The notes under the pieces are model-generated. The model did not search any database and had not been told where the DNA came from. It worked only from the letters and a program-made list of their open reading frames with translations. Shown here piece after piece: positions 8,644 to 18,100 of a stretch of DNA of 64,000 nucleotides; position 1 is the first letter of the stretch, and each line of letters opens with the position of its first letter. The translations under genes and the position numbers were made by a program. Source of the DNA: an uncultured Prevotella sp. (GTDB lineage Bacteria > Bacteroidota > Bacteroidia > Bacteroidales > Bacteroidaceae); assembly GCA_902495455.1 (NCBI GenBank), contig CABUXJ010000011.1, positions 19,451 to 83,450 of the forward strand, written 5' to 3'.

Positions 8644-9271
8644 TAATAAGAAGTAGTTCCCCGAAATCGTCTATCAGAAAGTCGGCGTCTGCGAGACTTT
8701 CGCGTGTACCGTTGCCATACGTCACGCCGCAAGTCTTCGCTCCGGCACGTCGCCCCATCTCTATGTCAAACACCGTGTCACCGACCACCAAAGCCTCGTC
8801 GGCCCTGCATCCGACATGACGGAGGATGTCCAGCACCATGTCCGGAGCCGGCTTCGCGTGCTCCACGTCAGAGACCGCCACGACACGGGAGATATATTGC
8901 TCCAGCTTCATGTCACGAAGAAAGCCCAACAGTGTGTCACGGCCACGGCTGCTGGCGATCGCCAGTGTCACACCGCGGCCATACAGCTCCTCTATCGTCT
9001 CACGGACATGAGGAAACATCGGAACGGCTCCCGGCACATTGTTCAAGTCAAACAGTCTCCGGTAGACATCCGCACACTTATGCCCCATCTCCTCTGTCAT
9101 CGGCATGAGACTTCTGAAACCTTCGTGCAACGGCAACCCTATCGTCGCCACACATTCCGCATCAGAACGCTGCGGAAGCCCCAGCTCCGCTATGGTCTGC
9201 TGCATCGTCTTCACAATCACGGCGCGGGTGTCCCCCAACGTCCCGTCAAAATCAAGTATTATTGTCTTCAT
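8639..9271 (-). CDS. HAD-family phosphatase (phosphoglycolate-phosphatase-like)
   Basis: 210 residues from ATG 9271, where MKTIILDFDGTLGDT gives the nucleophile motif DxDGT at the expected N-terminal position; the longer frame to 9370 reads through a repeat and is rejected. Motif II is IASSRG, the conserved Lys is in AKPAPDMV, and motif III is VGDTVFDIEMG. An alpha-helical cap (about 15-80) follows motif I, as in Gph/PpaX-type phosphatases. The substrate is not determined by sequence. Its stop codon lies in the right arm of repeat D1. The next gene upstream on the same strand is a symporter. Confidence 0.85.
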   Translation of the reverse strand: MKTIILDFDGTLGDTRAVIVKTMQQTIAELGLPQRSDAECVATIGLPLHEGFRSLMPMTEEMGHKCADVYRRLFDLNNVPGAVPMFPHVRETIEELYGRGVTLAIASSRGRDTLLGFLRDMKLEQYISRVVAVSDVEHAKPAPDMVLDILRHVGCRADEALVVGDTVFDIEMGRRAGAKTCGVTYGNGTRESLADADFLIDDFGELLLIK

Positions 9272-9294
9272 ATCTTTTGTTTTAAGTTTTCGTA

Positions 9295-9388
9295 GAGGGA
9301 GGAATGAGGAGGGAGGAGTGAGAAATGTTCCCGAAGAAACATTCCAGAAGAAACATTCCCAAAAAGACATTCCTCACTCCTCCCTCCA
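9295..9388. repeat. Inverted repeat of GAGGGAGGAGTGAG type (D-like variant)
   Basis: Left arm 9295-9322 (GGAGGGAGGAGTGAG) and right arm 9369-9388 (CTCACTCCTCCCTCC). The loop holds three repeats of GAAACATTCC. The right arm overlaps the last codons of the symporter gene and contains its stop codon (9374-9376). Confidence 0.75.
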
Positions 9389-10813
9389 CGAGATTTCCCG
9401 ATTACCACGAGCCATCCACAACCCCGCGAACGTCAGCATGCCGTTCAGCAGCAGCAGCTCGTAACCGAAATGATAGCCCCACGCGGCGACGGCAACCTTG
9501 TCGAGCACGAAGCACAGCAATGGCGAGGCGATGGCGACGTAGGGCACATATTTGTCCCGCACACTGCGTCGCGTCAGCAATCCGAAGGCAAACAGACCGA
9601 GCAGTGGGCCGTAGGTATATGACACTAATATATAAATGGCGTCAATCACACTCGTCGAGTTTACCAGCCGGAACAGCAGGATGAACACCACAAACAGCAC
9701 GCAGAAGCCCACATGGACACGCCTGCGCAAACGTTCGTCGTCCTCTCGGCGGCGAATGTCAACGCAATAGCTCGTCGTCAGCGATGTCAGCGCCGAGTCG
9801 GCACTGCTGAACGACGCCGCCACGATGCCGATAGTGAAAAGCACGACAACGGCCGTGCCAAGACTGCCCGTAGCCGCGAACATCGGCAGCAGCTCGTCAC
9901 CCGAAGCCGGCAGCACCACACCCTCGCGCCCGGCCAGCATCACGAGCAGCACACCGAGCGAGAGCAGCAGCAGATTGGCCGGCACGAAGGCGAAGCCATA
10001 CGTACAGACATCTTTCTGAGCCTCGCGCAGAGTCTTGCACGTCAGGTTCTTCTGCATCATGTCCTGATCCAGTCCAGTCATCACGATGACAACGAATATG
10101 CCGCTTATGAACTGCTTCCAGAAGTTTTGCGTCGACACCCAGTCGTCCATGACCAGCACACGGCTCATCGGCGAAGCGGCCACTGCCGAGACGGCTTCAC
10201 CGACTCCCATGTCCAACGCACGGGCCACACCGACAAAGATCAACACGAGCGACGTGAAGAGACATGCCGTCTGCAGCGTGTCGGTCCACACGAGTGTCTT
10301 AATGCCGCCGCGATAGGTATAAAGCCATATCAGCGCCACCATCAGCGGCACGGTCACTTCAAACGGTACACCGACGGCGTCCAAAACAAATCTCTGGAGA
10401 ATAATACAGACGACATAGAACTTCACCGCCGCACCTGCCAGCTTTGACAATAGGAAAAATGACGCGCCCGTGCGATAGGCCCGCGGCCCGAGACGGGCAC
10501 CGAGATAAGTATAAATGGTTGTAAGATTGTGGCGATAATAAAGTGGCAGCAACAAAAACGCCACGGCAAAATAGCCGGGAATGAAGCCCATACACATCTG
10601 CAGATATGTCATGTCCGTCTTCATCACCATGCCCGGCACCGACACGACCGTCACTCCGCTTATCGACGCGCCGACCATACCGAACGCCACCATATACCAC
10701 GGCGACCGGCGGTCAGCCCTATAAAAAGTCTCGTTTGTCGCCCGTCGCCCAGTAATCCGGCTCACGCCAAACAGTATGACGAAATAGACGAGCACTGTCA
10801 GAATGATTATCAT
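9374..10813 (-). CDS. Sodium:solute symporter (SSS family)
   Basis: 479 residues from ATG 10813. About 13 hydrophobic membrane segments can be traced, beginning with MIIILTVLVYFVILFGVSR. The early motif RADRRSPWYMVAFGMVGASISGVTV and the later FTIGIVAASFSSADSALTSLTT are characteristic of SSS transporters, which couple uptake of sugars, amino acids or sialic acid to sodium. The substrate cannot be assigned. The last residues (REE) and the TGA stop come from a repeat arm. tRNA-Glu is 60 bp upstream on the same strand. Confidence 0.9.
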   Translation of the reverse strand: MIIILTVLVYFVILFGVSRITGRRATNETFYRADRRSPWYMVAFGMVGASISGVTVVSVPGMVMKTDMTYLQMCMGFIPGYFAVAFLLLPLYYRHNLTTIYTYLGARLGPRAYRTGASFFLLSKLAGAAVKFYVVCIILQRFVLDAVGVPFEVTVPLMVALIWLYTYRGGIKTLVWTDTLQTACLFTSLVLIFVGVARALDMGVGEAVSAVAASPMSRVLVMDDWVSTQNFWKQFISGIFVVIVMTGLDQDMMQKNLTCKTLREAQKDVCTYGFAFVPANLLLLSLGVLLVMLAGREGVVLPASGDELLPMFAATGSLGTAVVVLFTIGIVAASFSSADSALTSLTTSYCVDIRRREDDERLRRRVHVGFCVLFVVFILLFRLVNSTSVIDAIYILVSYTYGPLLGLFAFGLLTRRSVRDKYVPYVAIASPLLCFVLDKVAVAAWGYHFGYELLLLNGMLTFAGLWMARGNREISWREE

Positions 10814-10873
10814 AATGCAAAGATAACAAAAAACCCTCAGAGCAATATGCTCCAAGGGCAGTTTCAGTTGTTG

Positions 10874-10945
10874 TAGTCGATAGGGGAATCGAACCCCTAT
10901 GCCAAGATTGAGAATCTTGTATCCTAACCATTAGATGAATCGACC
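10874..10945 (-). tRNA. tRNA-Glu (anticodon CTC)
   Basis: A minus-strand cloverleaf of 72 nt. Acceptor stem GGTCGAT/ATCGACT, discriminator A; D arm ATCTAATGGTTAGGAT; anticodon stem CAAGA/TCTTG around loop TTCTCAA, which places CTC at 34-36; T arm AGGGG-TTCGATT-CCCCT. The CCA end is not encoded. Confidence 0.95.
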
Positions 10946-11102
10946 ATTATGTTTTTGCTTCACCTCGCGAACACCGCCGCAAGACTTCATCGCTCAAATG
11001 CGGTGCAAAGGTAATATATTTATTCCTTTCCCGCAAATTTTTCATAAATAAATTAAGCATTTCTGCCGATTATGAAAGATTATGAAAGAAACGGTATTAA
11101 AA

Positions 11103-11182
11103 TATTGGTGTCCGGTAAAACTGATTTCCATGTTGCAGGTATCAATCTGCAGCATGGAAATCAGTTTTGCCGGACACCAATA
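11103..11182. repeat. Near-perfect 36-bp inverted repeat 3' of the GH81 gene
   Basis: Arms 11103-11138 and 11147-11182 (TATTGGTGTCCGGTAAAACT and its complement) differ at two positions around an 8-bp loop. It begins 14 bp after the GH81 stop, on the 3' side. It could terminate the minus-strand locus, but the arm is far longer than a normal terminator and no T-run follows, so a small inserted element is also possible. The rest of 10946-11196 shows nothing recognisable. Confidence 0.7.
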
Positions 11183-11196
11183 ATCAGATATCCGTA

Positions 11197-14100
11197 TCAT
11201 CTGACGAGCTTCCGCCCGCCGACGATATATATCCCTTTCGGCAGCTGGGATATTCGCGCGTTGCGCATCAGCAGACGGCCGTCGATGGAATAGACATCCG
11301 CATGCTGCGGCAGAACCGTGGGAGAAGAGATTGACGATGGACCTGTGATGCGGCGCGTGCCATAGACCTCAAACTCATAGATACTGTAGCCGTAGTCCAT
11401 GTTGCGCTTCACGCCCTGCATGCGGACGAAGCGGGCCGGCGTCTCCGTGAAGCTGACCGTCTCCTCCTTCGGGCTGTCCTTGACCGTCTTCACCGTCTGC
11501 CACATCTCGCCGTCCGTAGAAACCTGCAGCTTATATTCCGAGGCACGGGCGTCCTGCCAGAACATCCTCACGCGGTCAATGGAATAGACAGCCTCAAGGT
11601 CGACCGTGATGCTCTGGTTGTCCTTCACCTCCTGCGTATAGCCGTCGCCCCAGATGCTTCCCCAGCGCGTTTCCATGTTGCCGTCGGTGGAATAGCGAGC
11701 GTCCATGCCGTCGTTCTCGCTGCTCGTCGCCACGGCCGGACGATGGAGCGCAAGGTTTATGTCGCTGAAGTTGCGGGCCTCAACGTATGCCGTGTCCACC
11801 GCCACACCGTCGATGGCAATCAGCGCGTAGCGTCCCGGAGCGGTGAACGAGAGCGTCATGGCCTCAATGTCCAGCGCGCCGTCGGTGGTCGGACTCATGA
11901 TTCTGTCATCGTCGTACGTACACAGACGGTATTCGACATTCGCCGGATTGACCGTCATCGGCTCGCCGAACTGGTTCTTCACACCCACCTCAACGGCATA
12001 GGTCTCGCCGACAGCCACCTGTCCCGTGCGGGGAGTCAGCGTGATGGAGCCGGCGAAAAGAGCCTCCTCCACGGGCACTGTCTTGTCGACACGCAGGTCG
12101 CCGAGCGTTGCCGTCACCGTTGCCTTCGGATAGACGCGCGGCGTGAACGTGCCGTCGGCCGTGATGCGGCCGTCCTTGCTCGACCAGCGCGGGCTGACCT
12201 CCGTCCAGCGTCCGCCGACGGTATAGCCCTTGATTGTCATCCGACAAGGCTCATACTGATGGAGCACATCCGCTTCCGACGCAATCTTCACGCCCAGCAA
12301 CTCGTCGTCGCCGGCGTCGGTATAGGCTCCGAAGACCTGAAGCTCATAGATTGATATTCCCCAAGCGTCGCTCTTTCTCTTCAGACATTCAATCTTCACG
12401 TGGCGCGCCTCACGGTCGCCGAGCATGATCTCGTCCCGGCCGCCCGTCGTCGCCACGCGCTCAGCCTCCGTCCATGTCGCGCCATCGGCCGAAACCATCA
12501 CGCGGTATTCAGAGGCGAACGCCGCCTCCCAGTCCACGCACACCTTATATATACGAGCCTGTCGGCCGAGGTCGACGCTGAGCCACTGGCCGTCCTCCTT
12601 CAGGCTGGCCCATCGTGTCTTCGCGCTGCCGTCGACGGCCATCGCCGCGCTCTGGGTCATGTCGTTCTCGTTGCCGCTCGACGTCGCCGTGCGGTTCAAC
12701 GCCAGATTGACCATAGCCAGCTCCGCGCGCGGGTCTTCCTCTGCCGGGGCGTCAGGCGTGATTTCCTTCACCGCCTTCGACTCCATTCCGCTGACGGCCA
12801 TGCTGCGGGCAGCCACCGTCAGACGCGTGCCGTCGGAGAATGTCACCGTCTGCGCCTCATCCTTCGGGTTGAACGCCATATAGGTCAGCGTTCCGTCAGC
12901 CTTACGGTAAACGCGCGCCGTGGGCATGTCGGCGTGGATGGTCCAATCGATGTCACCGTGAGACAGATGCGAGTGGGTCACGAAATAGGTTATGCCATTC
13001 GTGTCGTAACTCTTGATTTCCGGCTCGCCGGCCTCCCAGCATAGGTCGAATATGCGTGCGGCCTCCTCCGGGTCGGAACGCTGAAGATACGACAGCGCCA
13101 CGTTGCCCCAGCCGCCGGAGTTGCCAAGATAGCCGTCCTTCGTCTTCTCCGACTCCAGCCATCCGCCGATGCGGCGGTCGCTCCACATGCGGCCGTAGTC
13201 CCACGCAGCGTATGCCTTGTCCTCCGAGAGATAGTCGAGAGCCGGCGAGACGGGCATCCACTGTATGCCCTGCATGAAGATGGCGTCATAGCCGAAGTAT
13301 GTCCACCAGCCCACACCGTGGCAGGTCAGGTTCGAGTTGTACGGCGGCGTGTTGCCCTCGCCGTCGCGGAAGATGGAGTAAGGGATGTTATAGTCGTCGG
13401 ACGTCTGCGTGTGATAGCCCTCGCCGCCCGTGGCCGGGTCACTGTGACGGTCAAACCAGTATTCGGCCGTTCCGCGGGCCTCCGACAGCCATCCGAACAG
13501 TCCGGCGTCGCGCATCTCGTCGTCACCCAGCGCCACACCGAGCATATAGACACCGCCCCAGCCCTGCATGGCCTCCGACGTCGACTCCTGGCCATTGCCG
13601 TTGTCGTCGCCCATACCGCCGGCGAAGGAGTGGCCCGCCCACGGGTCGAACGTACGGAAGAGCGGGAAGCGCGTGTCCGTGCGGTCCCAGTTGGCGTAGT
13701 CCTTGGCTATGAGCGTCACCATGTCGCCGTAGTTGTTGCGGAAGTCGTCGTCCACCAGTGCCAGCAGCGCGGCGGCGTAGGTGAAGTAGCCGTAGTGGAA
13801 GTGGTGGTCGTTGAACGTGTCCGAGTCATAGCTCGTGCTGTAACCGACCATCGCGCCCCAACGGTCATAGCGCGCAAAGAAGAAGTTCTTCTCGCCCGGC
13901 GTGTATGTCATCCAGTTGACCAGCGCCGCTTTCAGCTTGTCACGGCACTGGCGGAACAGCTCCGTCTGACCCATCTCGCGGGCGAACATCATGTTGAGCG
14001 CCATCTGCGTCAGACCCTTGCCGCCCCAATAGGTGTCGGCGCCGAAGCTGCCGTTGGCTGCGTATGACGAAAGCATCTCCATCATCCGGTCCTCGCGGTA

Positions 14101-15396
14101 GGGATGTTCGCGACTGTCGCCGGCCACGGGAACGGCATAATATGGCAGCATGCCGTAGAAATTGTAGTCTATCTCAAATTCCCTGCCCTCGGCCATGCGC
14201 ATCCGTCCGTGGGGCGTGGCATAGCTCATCTGCGTCAGCTGCAGTGTGCCGTCGTTGCCCGTGTCGCGGTAGTGATGGGGCATGAAGCCCTGAAGCACCT
14301 TCACCTCACCGACTTGACTGCGGCGCGGGGCGTGTGCCGGACCGTCATATCCGCCCTCGCCCGTGCCTACCGTCAGCGAGCCGTCGTCCTCCGGGCGTCC
14401 CGGCTCCATCGGCGGAACGGGAGGCGTCGCCGGGTCGCTGATGTCAGGGATGGACACACCCGTGCGCAGGTCATCGGCCGTCACCGTCCAGCGCGTGCGC
14501 ATCTTGCCCGCTGCGGCGTCGTAGCGCCACGTCACGCGGGTATCACGGGGAACGCTGTAAGCATATTCACTCATCGCCGTGAGCTCGTCCACACTGTGGA
14601 GCATGCCGACGGAGACATACTGCTGGCTGCCGCTGAAGCTGACGTTGAGCCGTCCGCCGTCGAGCGTCACCGCCGTTCCCTCTGGCAGATAGACGCCGTA
14701 GACGTCGCCGCCCATCTTCATGGCCAGACGGTCGGTCACGACGCGCTCCGACGCCGCACCGTTAAAGAGCGGCCGGCCGTCAGTACCGACAAATTCGACC
14801 TCTGTCGCCGTAAAGTCAGCCGCAGTCCAGCTGCTCCGCGCGAGACTCAGCTGCGGCGTTATGCCGCGCATCTCTATCCACGTGAACGGCATGCCGTGGG
14901 CCATCGTGATGTACATCAGTCGCTCGCCGTCGCTCATCGAGAACTCCACGTCCCAGTCGTGCCACGACTCGGCGATGGCCGCCGTCGGGGCGAAATCCGT
15001 TCCTGCAACGGACAGGACGGTGTTGCTCTTCATCTCCGTTCCGTTGTCTATCCAGAACGACGGCGCCTGAACATCAACGCCGTAGGGCCGCGCCTGAACT
15101 ATCTGCGGATAGGCCCACATACGGCCGGAGTACGGCTGCGTTATCAGGTTTGTCCACCAGTCGTTCGTCGGAATCGGCTGGCCGTCGCGCTCGTGGAGCC
15201 ACAGCTGGCGATACTGCATGTATTTGCTCTGGTCGCCTTTCCATCCGTAGTCTCCCGGAACGTGATATTCCGAACGGCAAAGTTCCAACGGCGTATATGA
15301 CGCGTAGCTGCCCTTTCCCACTTTCACGACTTCCTGCGCCCCGGCCGTCATAACCACGGCGGCCGCGCCAAGAAGCATCATTATCTTTCTCTTCAT
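11197..15396 (-). CDS. GH81 endo-beta-1,3-glucanase with two discoidin domains
   Basis: 1399 residues from ATG 15396; the longer frame to 15456 runs into repeat C1 and is rejected. Signal peptide about 1-20 (MTAGA-QE). The GH81 catalytic region is about 50-830: YDSDTFNDHHFHYG carries Asp530, and NGQESTSEAMQGWGG carries Glu604 and Glu608, the family catalytic residues. Then a discoidin (F5/8 type C) domain (about 895-1025), an Ig-like stretch (about 1030-1205), a second discoidin domain (about 1210-1345), and a short sorting-like tail ending PKGIYIVGGRKLVR. GH81 enzymes cut internal beta-1,3-glucan bonds (laminarin, curdlan, yeast wall). It is the last gene of the beta-glucan locus. Confidence 0.92.
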   Translation of the reverse strand: MKRKIMMLLGAAAVVMTAGAQEVVKVGKGSYASYTPLELCRSEYHVPGDYGWKGDQSKYMQYRQLWLHERDGQPIPTNDWWTNLITQPYSGRMWAYPQIVQARPYGVDVQAPSFWIDNGTEMKSNTVLSVAGTDFAPTAAIAESWHDWDVEFSMSDGERLMYITMAHGMPFTWIEMRGITPQLSLARSSWTAADFTATEVEFVGTDGRPLFNGAASERVVTDRLAMKMGGDVYGVYLPEGTAVTLDGGRLNVSFSGSQQYVSVGMLHSVDELTAMSEYAYSVPRDTRVTWRYDAAAGKMRTRWTVTADDLRTGVSIPDISDPATPPVPPMEPGRPEDDGSLTVGTGEGGYDGPAHAPRRSQVGEVKVLQGFMPHHYRDTGNDGTLQLTQMSYATPHGRMRMAEGREFEIDYNFYGMLPYYAVPVAGDSREHPYREDRMMEMLSSYAANGSFGADTYWGGKGLTQMALNMMFAREMGQTELFRQCRDKLKAALVNWMTYTPGEKNFFFARYDRWGAMVGYSTSYDSDTFNDHHFHYGYFTYAAALLALVDDDFRNNYGDMVTLIAKDYANWDRTDTRFPLFRTFDPWAGHSFAGGMGDDNGNGQESTSEAMQGWGGVYMLGVALGDDEMRDAGLFGWLSEARGTAEYWFDRHSDPATGGEGYHTQTSDDYNIPYSIFRDGEGNTPPYNSNLTCHGVGWWTYFGYDAIFMQGIQWMPVSPALDYLSEDKAYAAWDYGRMWSDRRIGGWLESEKTKDGYLGNSGGWGNVALSYLQRSDPEEAARIFDLCWEAGEPEIKSYDTNGITYFVTHSHLSHGDIDWTIHADMPTARVYRKADGTLTYMAFNPKDEAQTVTFSDGTRLTVAARSMAVSGMESKAVKEITPDAPAEEDPRAELAMVNLALNRTATSSGNENDMTQSAAMAVDGSAKTRWASLKEDGQWLSVDLGRQARIYKVCVDWEAAFASEYRVMVSADGATWTEAERVATTGGRDEIMLGDREARHVKIECLKRKSDAWGISIYELQVFGAYTDAGDDELLGVKIASEADVLHQYEPCRMTIKGYTVGGRWTEVSPRWSSKDGRITADGTFTPRVYPKATVTATLGDLRVDKTVPVEEALFAGSITLTPRTGQVAVGETYAVEVGVKNQFGEPMTVNPANVEYRLCTYDDDRIMSPTTDGALDIEAMTLSFTAPGRYALIAIDGVAVDTAYVEARNFSDINLALHRPAVATSSENDGMDARYSTDGNMETRWGSIWGDGYTQEVKDNQSITVDLEAVYSIDRVRMFWQDARASEYKLQVSTDGEMWQTVKTVKDSPKEETVSFTETPARFVRMQGVKRNMDYGYSIYEFEVYGTRRITGPSSISSPTVLPQHADVYSIDGRLLMRNARISQLPKGIYIVGGRKLVR

Positions 15397-15411
15397 GTTT
15401 TCTATTCGTTG

Positions 15412-15543
15412 TAAGTAAGTATTCATTATTACTTTATAATAAGTTTTTTTGAACACAGAGACACGGAGACACAGAGGACAATATAACTCTATGTCTCCGT
15501 GTCTCTGTGTTCAAAATATAAACTAATTGTTGCAACATACTTA
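15412..15543. repeat. Family C element, copy C1
   Basis: A 132-bp element with a perfect-looking palindrome core GAACACAGAGACACGGAGAC ... CTCCGTGTCTCTGTGTTC (15451-15512) and AT-rich flanks starting TAAGTAAGTATTC and ending ATACTT. It is nearly identical, in the opposite orientation, to 32371-32500. It lies in the gap upstream of the GH81 start codon. Confidence 0.85.
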
Positions 15544-15578
15544 TGTATATAAATGATATATCTTCGTCATGAGGGGCC

Positions 15579-17639
15579 TTATTTCCTCACGCTCTTCCGT
15601 CCCTTCTTCACGACGATGCCGCGGCCCGTCGTGCGGATGCCGCCGAGACTAAACTCCTTCACAGTCTCCGGAGAAGCAACCTCGCCGGCGACGCGCTCAA
15701 TTCCCGTAACGTCACCGAAGACGACGCCCATCTTGGCCATCGAGGCGTCCTGTGTCGTCACCCAGGCGCGGAACGGCGGTATCTCAGCCGTCGCAGAAGC
15801 GAGGCGGAACTGACTCTTGTCGTCCAGAACATAGACAAACGTGCCCGCCACGGCTGCCGTCATGCGGCGATAGGTTCCTGTGAAGGCTGCGTCATCACCG
15901 CTGTCCGTCGTACACGTGAAATCAACCACGGCGTCCGTCGCCGTCAGTTCCAGCGCGCGGTTACCACTGATGATATAGGGCGTTCCGGCCGTCAGCGTCA
16001 GCGTCTCCTGAAAGAGCAGCCCCGACGACGTGCGGTCGACGAGCGAATAGGCCCTGAGGCCCGCAGGAACGGCAACAGCGAAGGGCACGACGAGGGTCTG
16101 GAGCTCGTCGGAGGCCGCGCGGACATAGCAGACCTCAGCCGCGCGGACGGTCAGAAGCGTGTTTACGTCACTGCCGTCGTGGAGCGTGATGCGGTCGGAG
16201 GCATAGCCGTCGGCCGTCACGGTCACGAGGTTAGGCGTTCCGGCGAGCGAAGTCTTCTGCTCCTCCGTGACGATAAACATGGCGTTCGGATTGAGCGGTG
16301 TTATCGTCATCGGCGTCTTCACCGTCACGTTGCGCATGTCGTAAGCAACGGCATTGTCCTCGTCGAAGAAGGCTGCCGTCACCTCATTCAGCTCACCGTC
16401 GAGCACAAAGGCTCCCGTCGTTGCGTCGGGCTGGACCGATTTGACTATCTCACCATCGACGGCACGGCCGAAGACGCTGAACTCACGAACCTTGACTCCA
16501 TATTGCGTGGCGGCCTGAGTGCTCAGGAACTTCACGTAACGGACCCGCGAAGCATCGGCCGTGAAACGTCCCAGACGGTCCCTCCATGCGTTGATGCCCG
16601 CGGGATGGGTCACACTGGCAGCCTCCGTCCACGTCTCTCCGTCGGCGGAGAAGCTGACGGCGTAGGCCGACGACGACGCACCCTCAAAACATACGCTGAC
16701 CATTGAGACGGCGTAGTCCTTGCCAAGATCGAGCACAAACCACGCGTCATACGTACGCTCCGCTTCCGAGTCACCCGTATTGTCATGGAGCACCCACTCG
16801 CCCGGGCCCTCGTTGCCGTCGAACGCCAAGGCCATCGTCGCGGCGTCGGCCTCGTCGTTATGGCCAGTCACCTTGTCGGCCGCGGCCACATTGCTACCGT
16901 CATAGCCGACGACTGACACCGGCTGGGCAGCCACACCGGCCGAGCGCACCGTGATCACGGCTGTTCCCGTCTTCAGCGGCGTATAGACATTGCCGTTGAA
17001 AACACCGGCATCGGCGGGGCTGACGTCATAGCTGACCTCAGTGAGGTCTATCGGAGCTCCATACTGATCCTCTGCCGTACAGTCTATCGTCACGCTACTG
17101 CTCAGACGGCACATATCCGCCGAGGCAACGGCCGTGAGGCGGGTGACCACGGGAGCCGTCTTCTTATAGACTCCGAACTCAAAAAAGCTGTAACCGTAGG
17201 GCAGAGCGCGCTCAATGCCGACGAACTTGACATAGCGGGCCGTGACAGGCGCCGCAAGGTCATACGTCTGCGTCAGCGACGTCAGCTGCTCGTCACGTTC
17301 GACGATGGTTACGGCGTCAGAGAAGTCGGCCGCACCCGCCGCCTCAATTCTGAAGCGACGGGCGTAAGCTCCCTCCCAGACAATCTGAATCATATCAAAC
17401 TCGCGCGGTTCTCCCAAATCCACGCTCCACCACTGGTCGTCAGCGTCATCACCGTCGAAACGTGACTCCCAGCGCGAATCACCGGCCGGATTGCCGTCGA
17501 CGGCCTTGTCCGCCGTGTGGGCTCCAACCTCAGACGAGGCCGTCGCAGGACAGCCCAACGCCATGTTTTCCTCCTGCGCCACTGACGGTACTGCCGCCAC
17601 GAGCACACCGAGGATAATTCCAATTGCTCTTTTTCTCAT
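15579..17639 (-). CDS. Secreted protein with two discoidin domains (putative glycan-binding)
   Basis: 686 residues. Signal peptide about 1-21 (VPSVAQ). A discoidin domain at about 25-155 (NMALGCPATASS through YSFFEFGVYK), an Ig-like domain at about 160-245, a second discoidin-like domain at about 255-395, a long beta-rich region without recognised catalytic motifs, and a basic tail (KKGRKSVRK). Discoidin domains in gut Bacteroidetes commonly bind sugars (CBM32-like). It lies between GH81 and the small peptide gene in the beta-glucan locus, so a role as a secreted or surface beta-glucan binder is likely (inference). It shares domain order with the 729-residue protein upstream and is probably a paralogue. 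Confidence 0.75.
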   Translation of the reverse strand: MRKRAIGIILGVLVAAVPSVAQEENMALGCPATASSEVGAHTADKAVDGNPAGDSRWESRFDGDDADDQWWSVDLGEPREFDMIQIVWEGAYARRFRIEAAGAADFSDAVTIVERDEQLTSLTQTYDLAAPVTARYVKFVGIERALPYGYSFFEFGVYKKTAPVVTRLTAVASADMCRLSSSVTIDCTAEDQYGAPIDLTEVSYDVSPADAGVFNGNVYTPLKTGTAVITVRSAGVAAQPVSVVGYDGSNVAAADKVTGHNDEADAATMALAFDGNEGPGEWVLHDNTGDSEAERTYDAWFVLDLGKDYAVSMVSVCFEGASSSAYAVSFSADGETWTEAASVTHPAGINAWRDRLGRFTADASRVRYVKFLSTQAATQYGVKVREFSVFGRAVDGEIVKSVQPDATTGAFVLDGELNEVTAAFFDEDNAVAYDMRNVTVKTPMTITPLNPNAMFIVTEEQKTSLAGTPNLVTVTADGYASDRITLHDGSDVNTLLTVRAAEVCYVRAASDELQTLVVPFAVAVPAGLRAYSLVDRTSSGLLFQETLTLTAGTPYIISGNRALELTATDAVVDFTCTTDSGDDAAFTGTYRRMTAAVAGTFVYVLDDKSQFRLASATAEIPPFRAWVTTQDASMAKMGVVFGDVTGIERVAGEVASPETVKEFSLGGIRTTGRGIVVKKGRKSVRK

Positions 17640-17720
17640 GTCTCAAATAGTTGATAAATTAATTGTTTTTTTTTATTCCATTACATGATTCATAATATTA
17701 CAGTCGCCACTGTTATCATT

Positions 17721-17852
17721 GTAGGGTCGCGACCCGTCGCGACCGCCGCCTTGCCAGCTAAACAACCAACCGCATAACCAATCATGTATATAAGCCAGCC
17801 GGTGAGTTAAATCACGAGGCATAGAGGCGGTCGCAACGGGTCGCGACCCTAC
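17721..17852. repeat. Family B inverted-repeat element, copy B1
   Basis: Outer arms GTAGGGTCGCGACCCGTCGC ... GGTCGCGACCCTAC, 132 bp in total. Each arm is itself partly palindromic (GGGTCGCGACCC). Related copies lie at 41151-41270 and 63417-63673. No coding capacity. Confidence 0.85.
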
Positions 17853-17888
17853 TTTAGGCATGTCACTCCAAATCTCGGATAGACCTCA

Positions 17889-17959
17889 TTTTACCGACCA
17901 ATATAACTCATTTTATTGACCAATATAGCTCATATTACCGACCTATATGACTCATTTCA
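17889..17959. repeat. 22-bp tandem repeat, about three units
   Basis: Consensus TTACCGACCAATATAACTCA plus two bases, imperfectly repeated three times. A related array (ACCAATATAACTTAT) occurs at 30415-30504, between hsp20 and ilvA. Confidence 0.65.
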
Positions 17960-18026
17960 TTTCCAAAATAGTCTGTTTTTAACCTCCCGATATAGCGTGG
18001 GATTATCATCCAAACAGATATGAAAA

Positions 18027-18067
18027 GAGGGCACGCAGTCCGTAACGCTACGTCTGTGTGCCCCCTT
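18027..18067 (-). terminator. Terminator downstream of the 62-residue peptide gene
   Basis: Minus-strand hairpin AAGGGGGCACACAG / CTGCGTGCCCTC followed by a short T-rich stretch (CTTTTC), 34 bp after the stop. Probably ends or attenuates transcription of the upstream part of the beta-glucan locus. Confidence 0.65.
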
Positions 18068-18100
18068 GACATTCATTCAATAAATATCATCTCGTGAAGA

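Noticed and set aside
14104..15300. 398-codon plus-strand open frame
   Set aside because: Antisense of GH81, low-complexity His/Arg-rich translation, no start context.
15397..15456. Extended start of the GH81 protein
   Set aside because: It translates part of repeat C1; a normal signal peptide begins at 15396.
17889..17959. Possible CRISPR or replication iterons
   Set aside because: Units abut without spacers; no rep or cas gene is near. Kept only as a tandem repeat.
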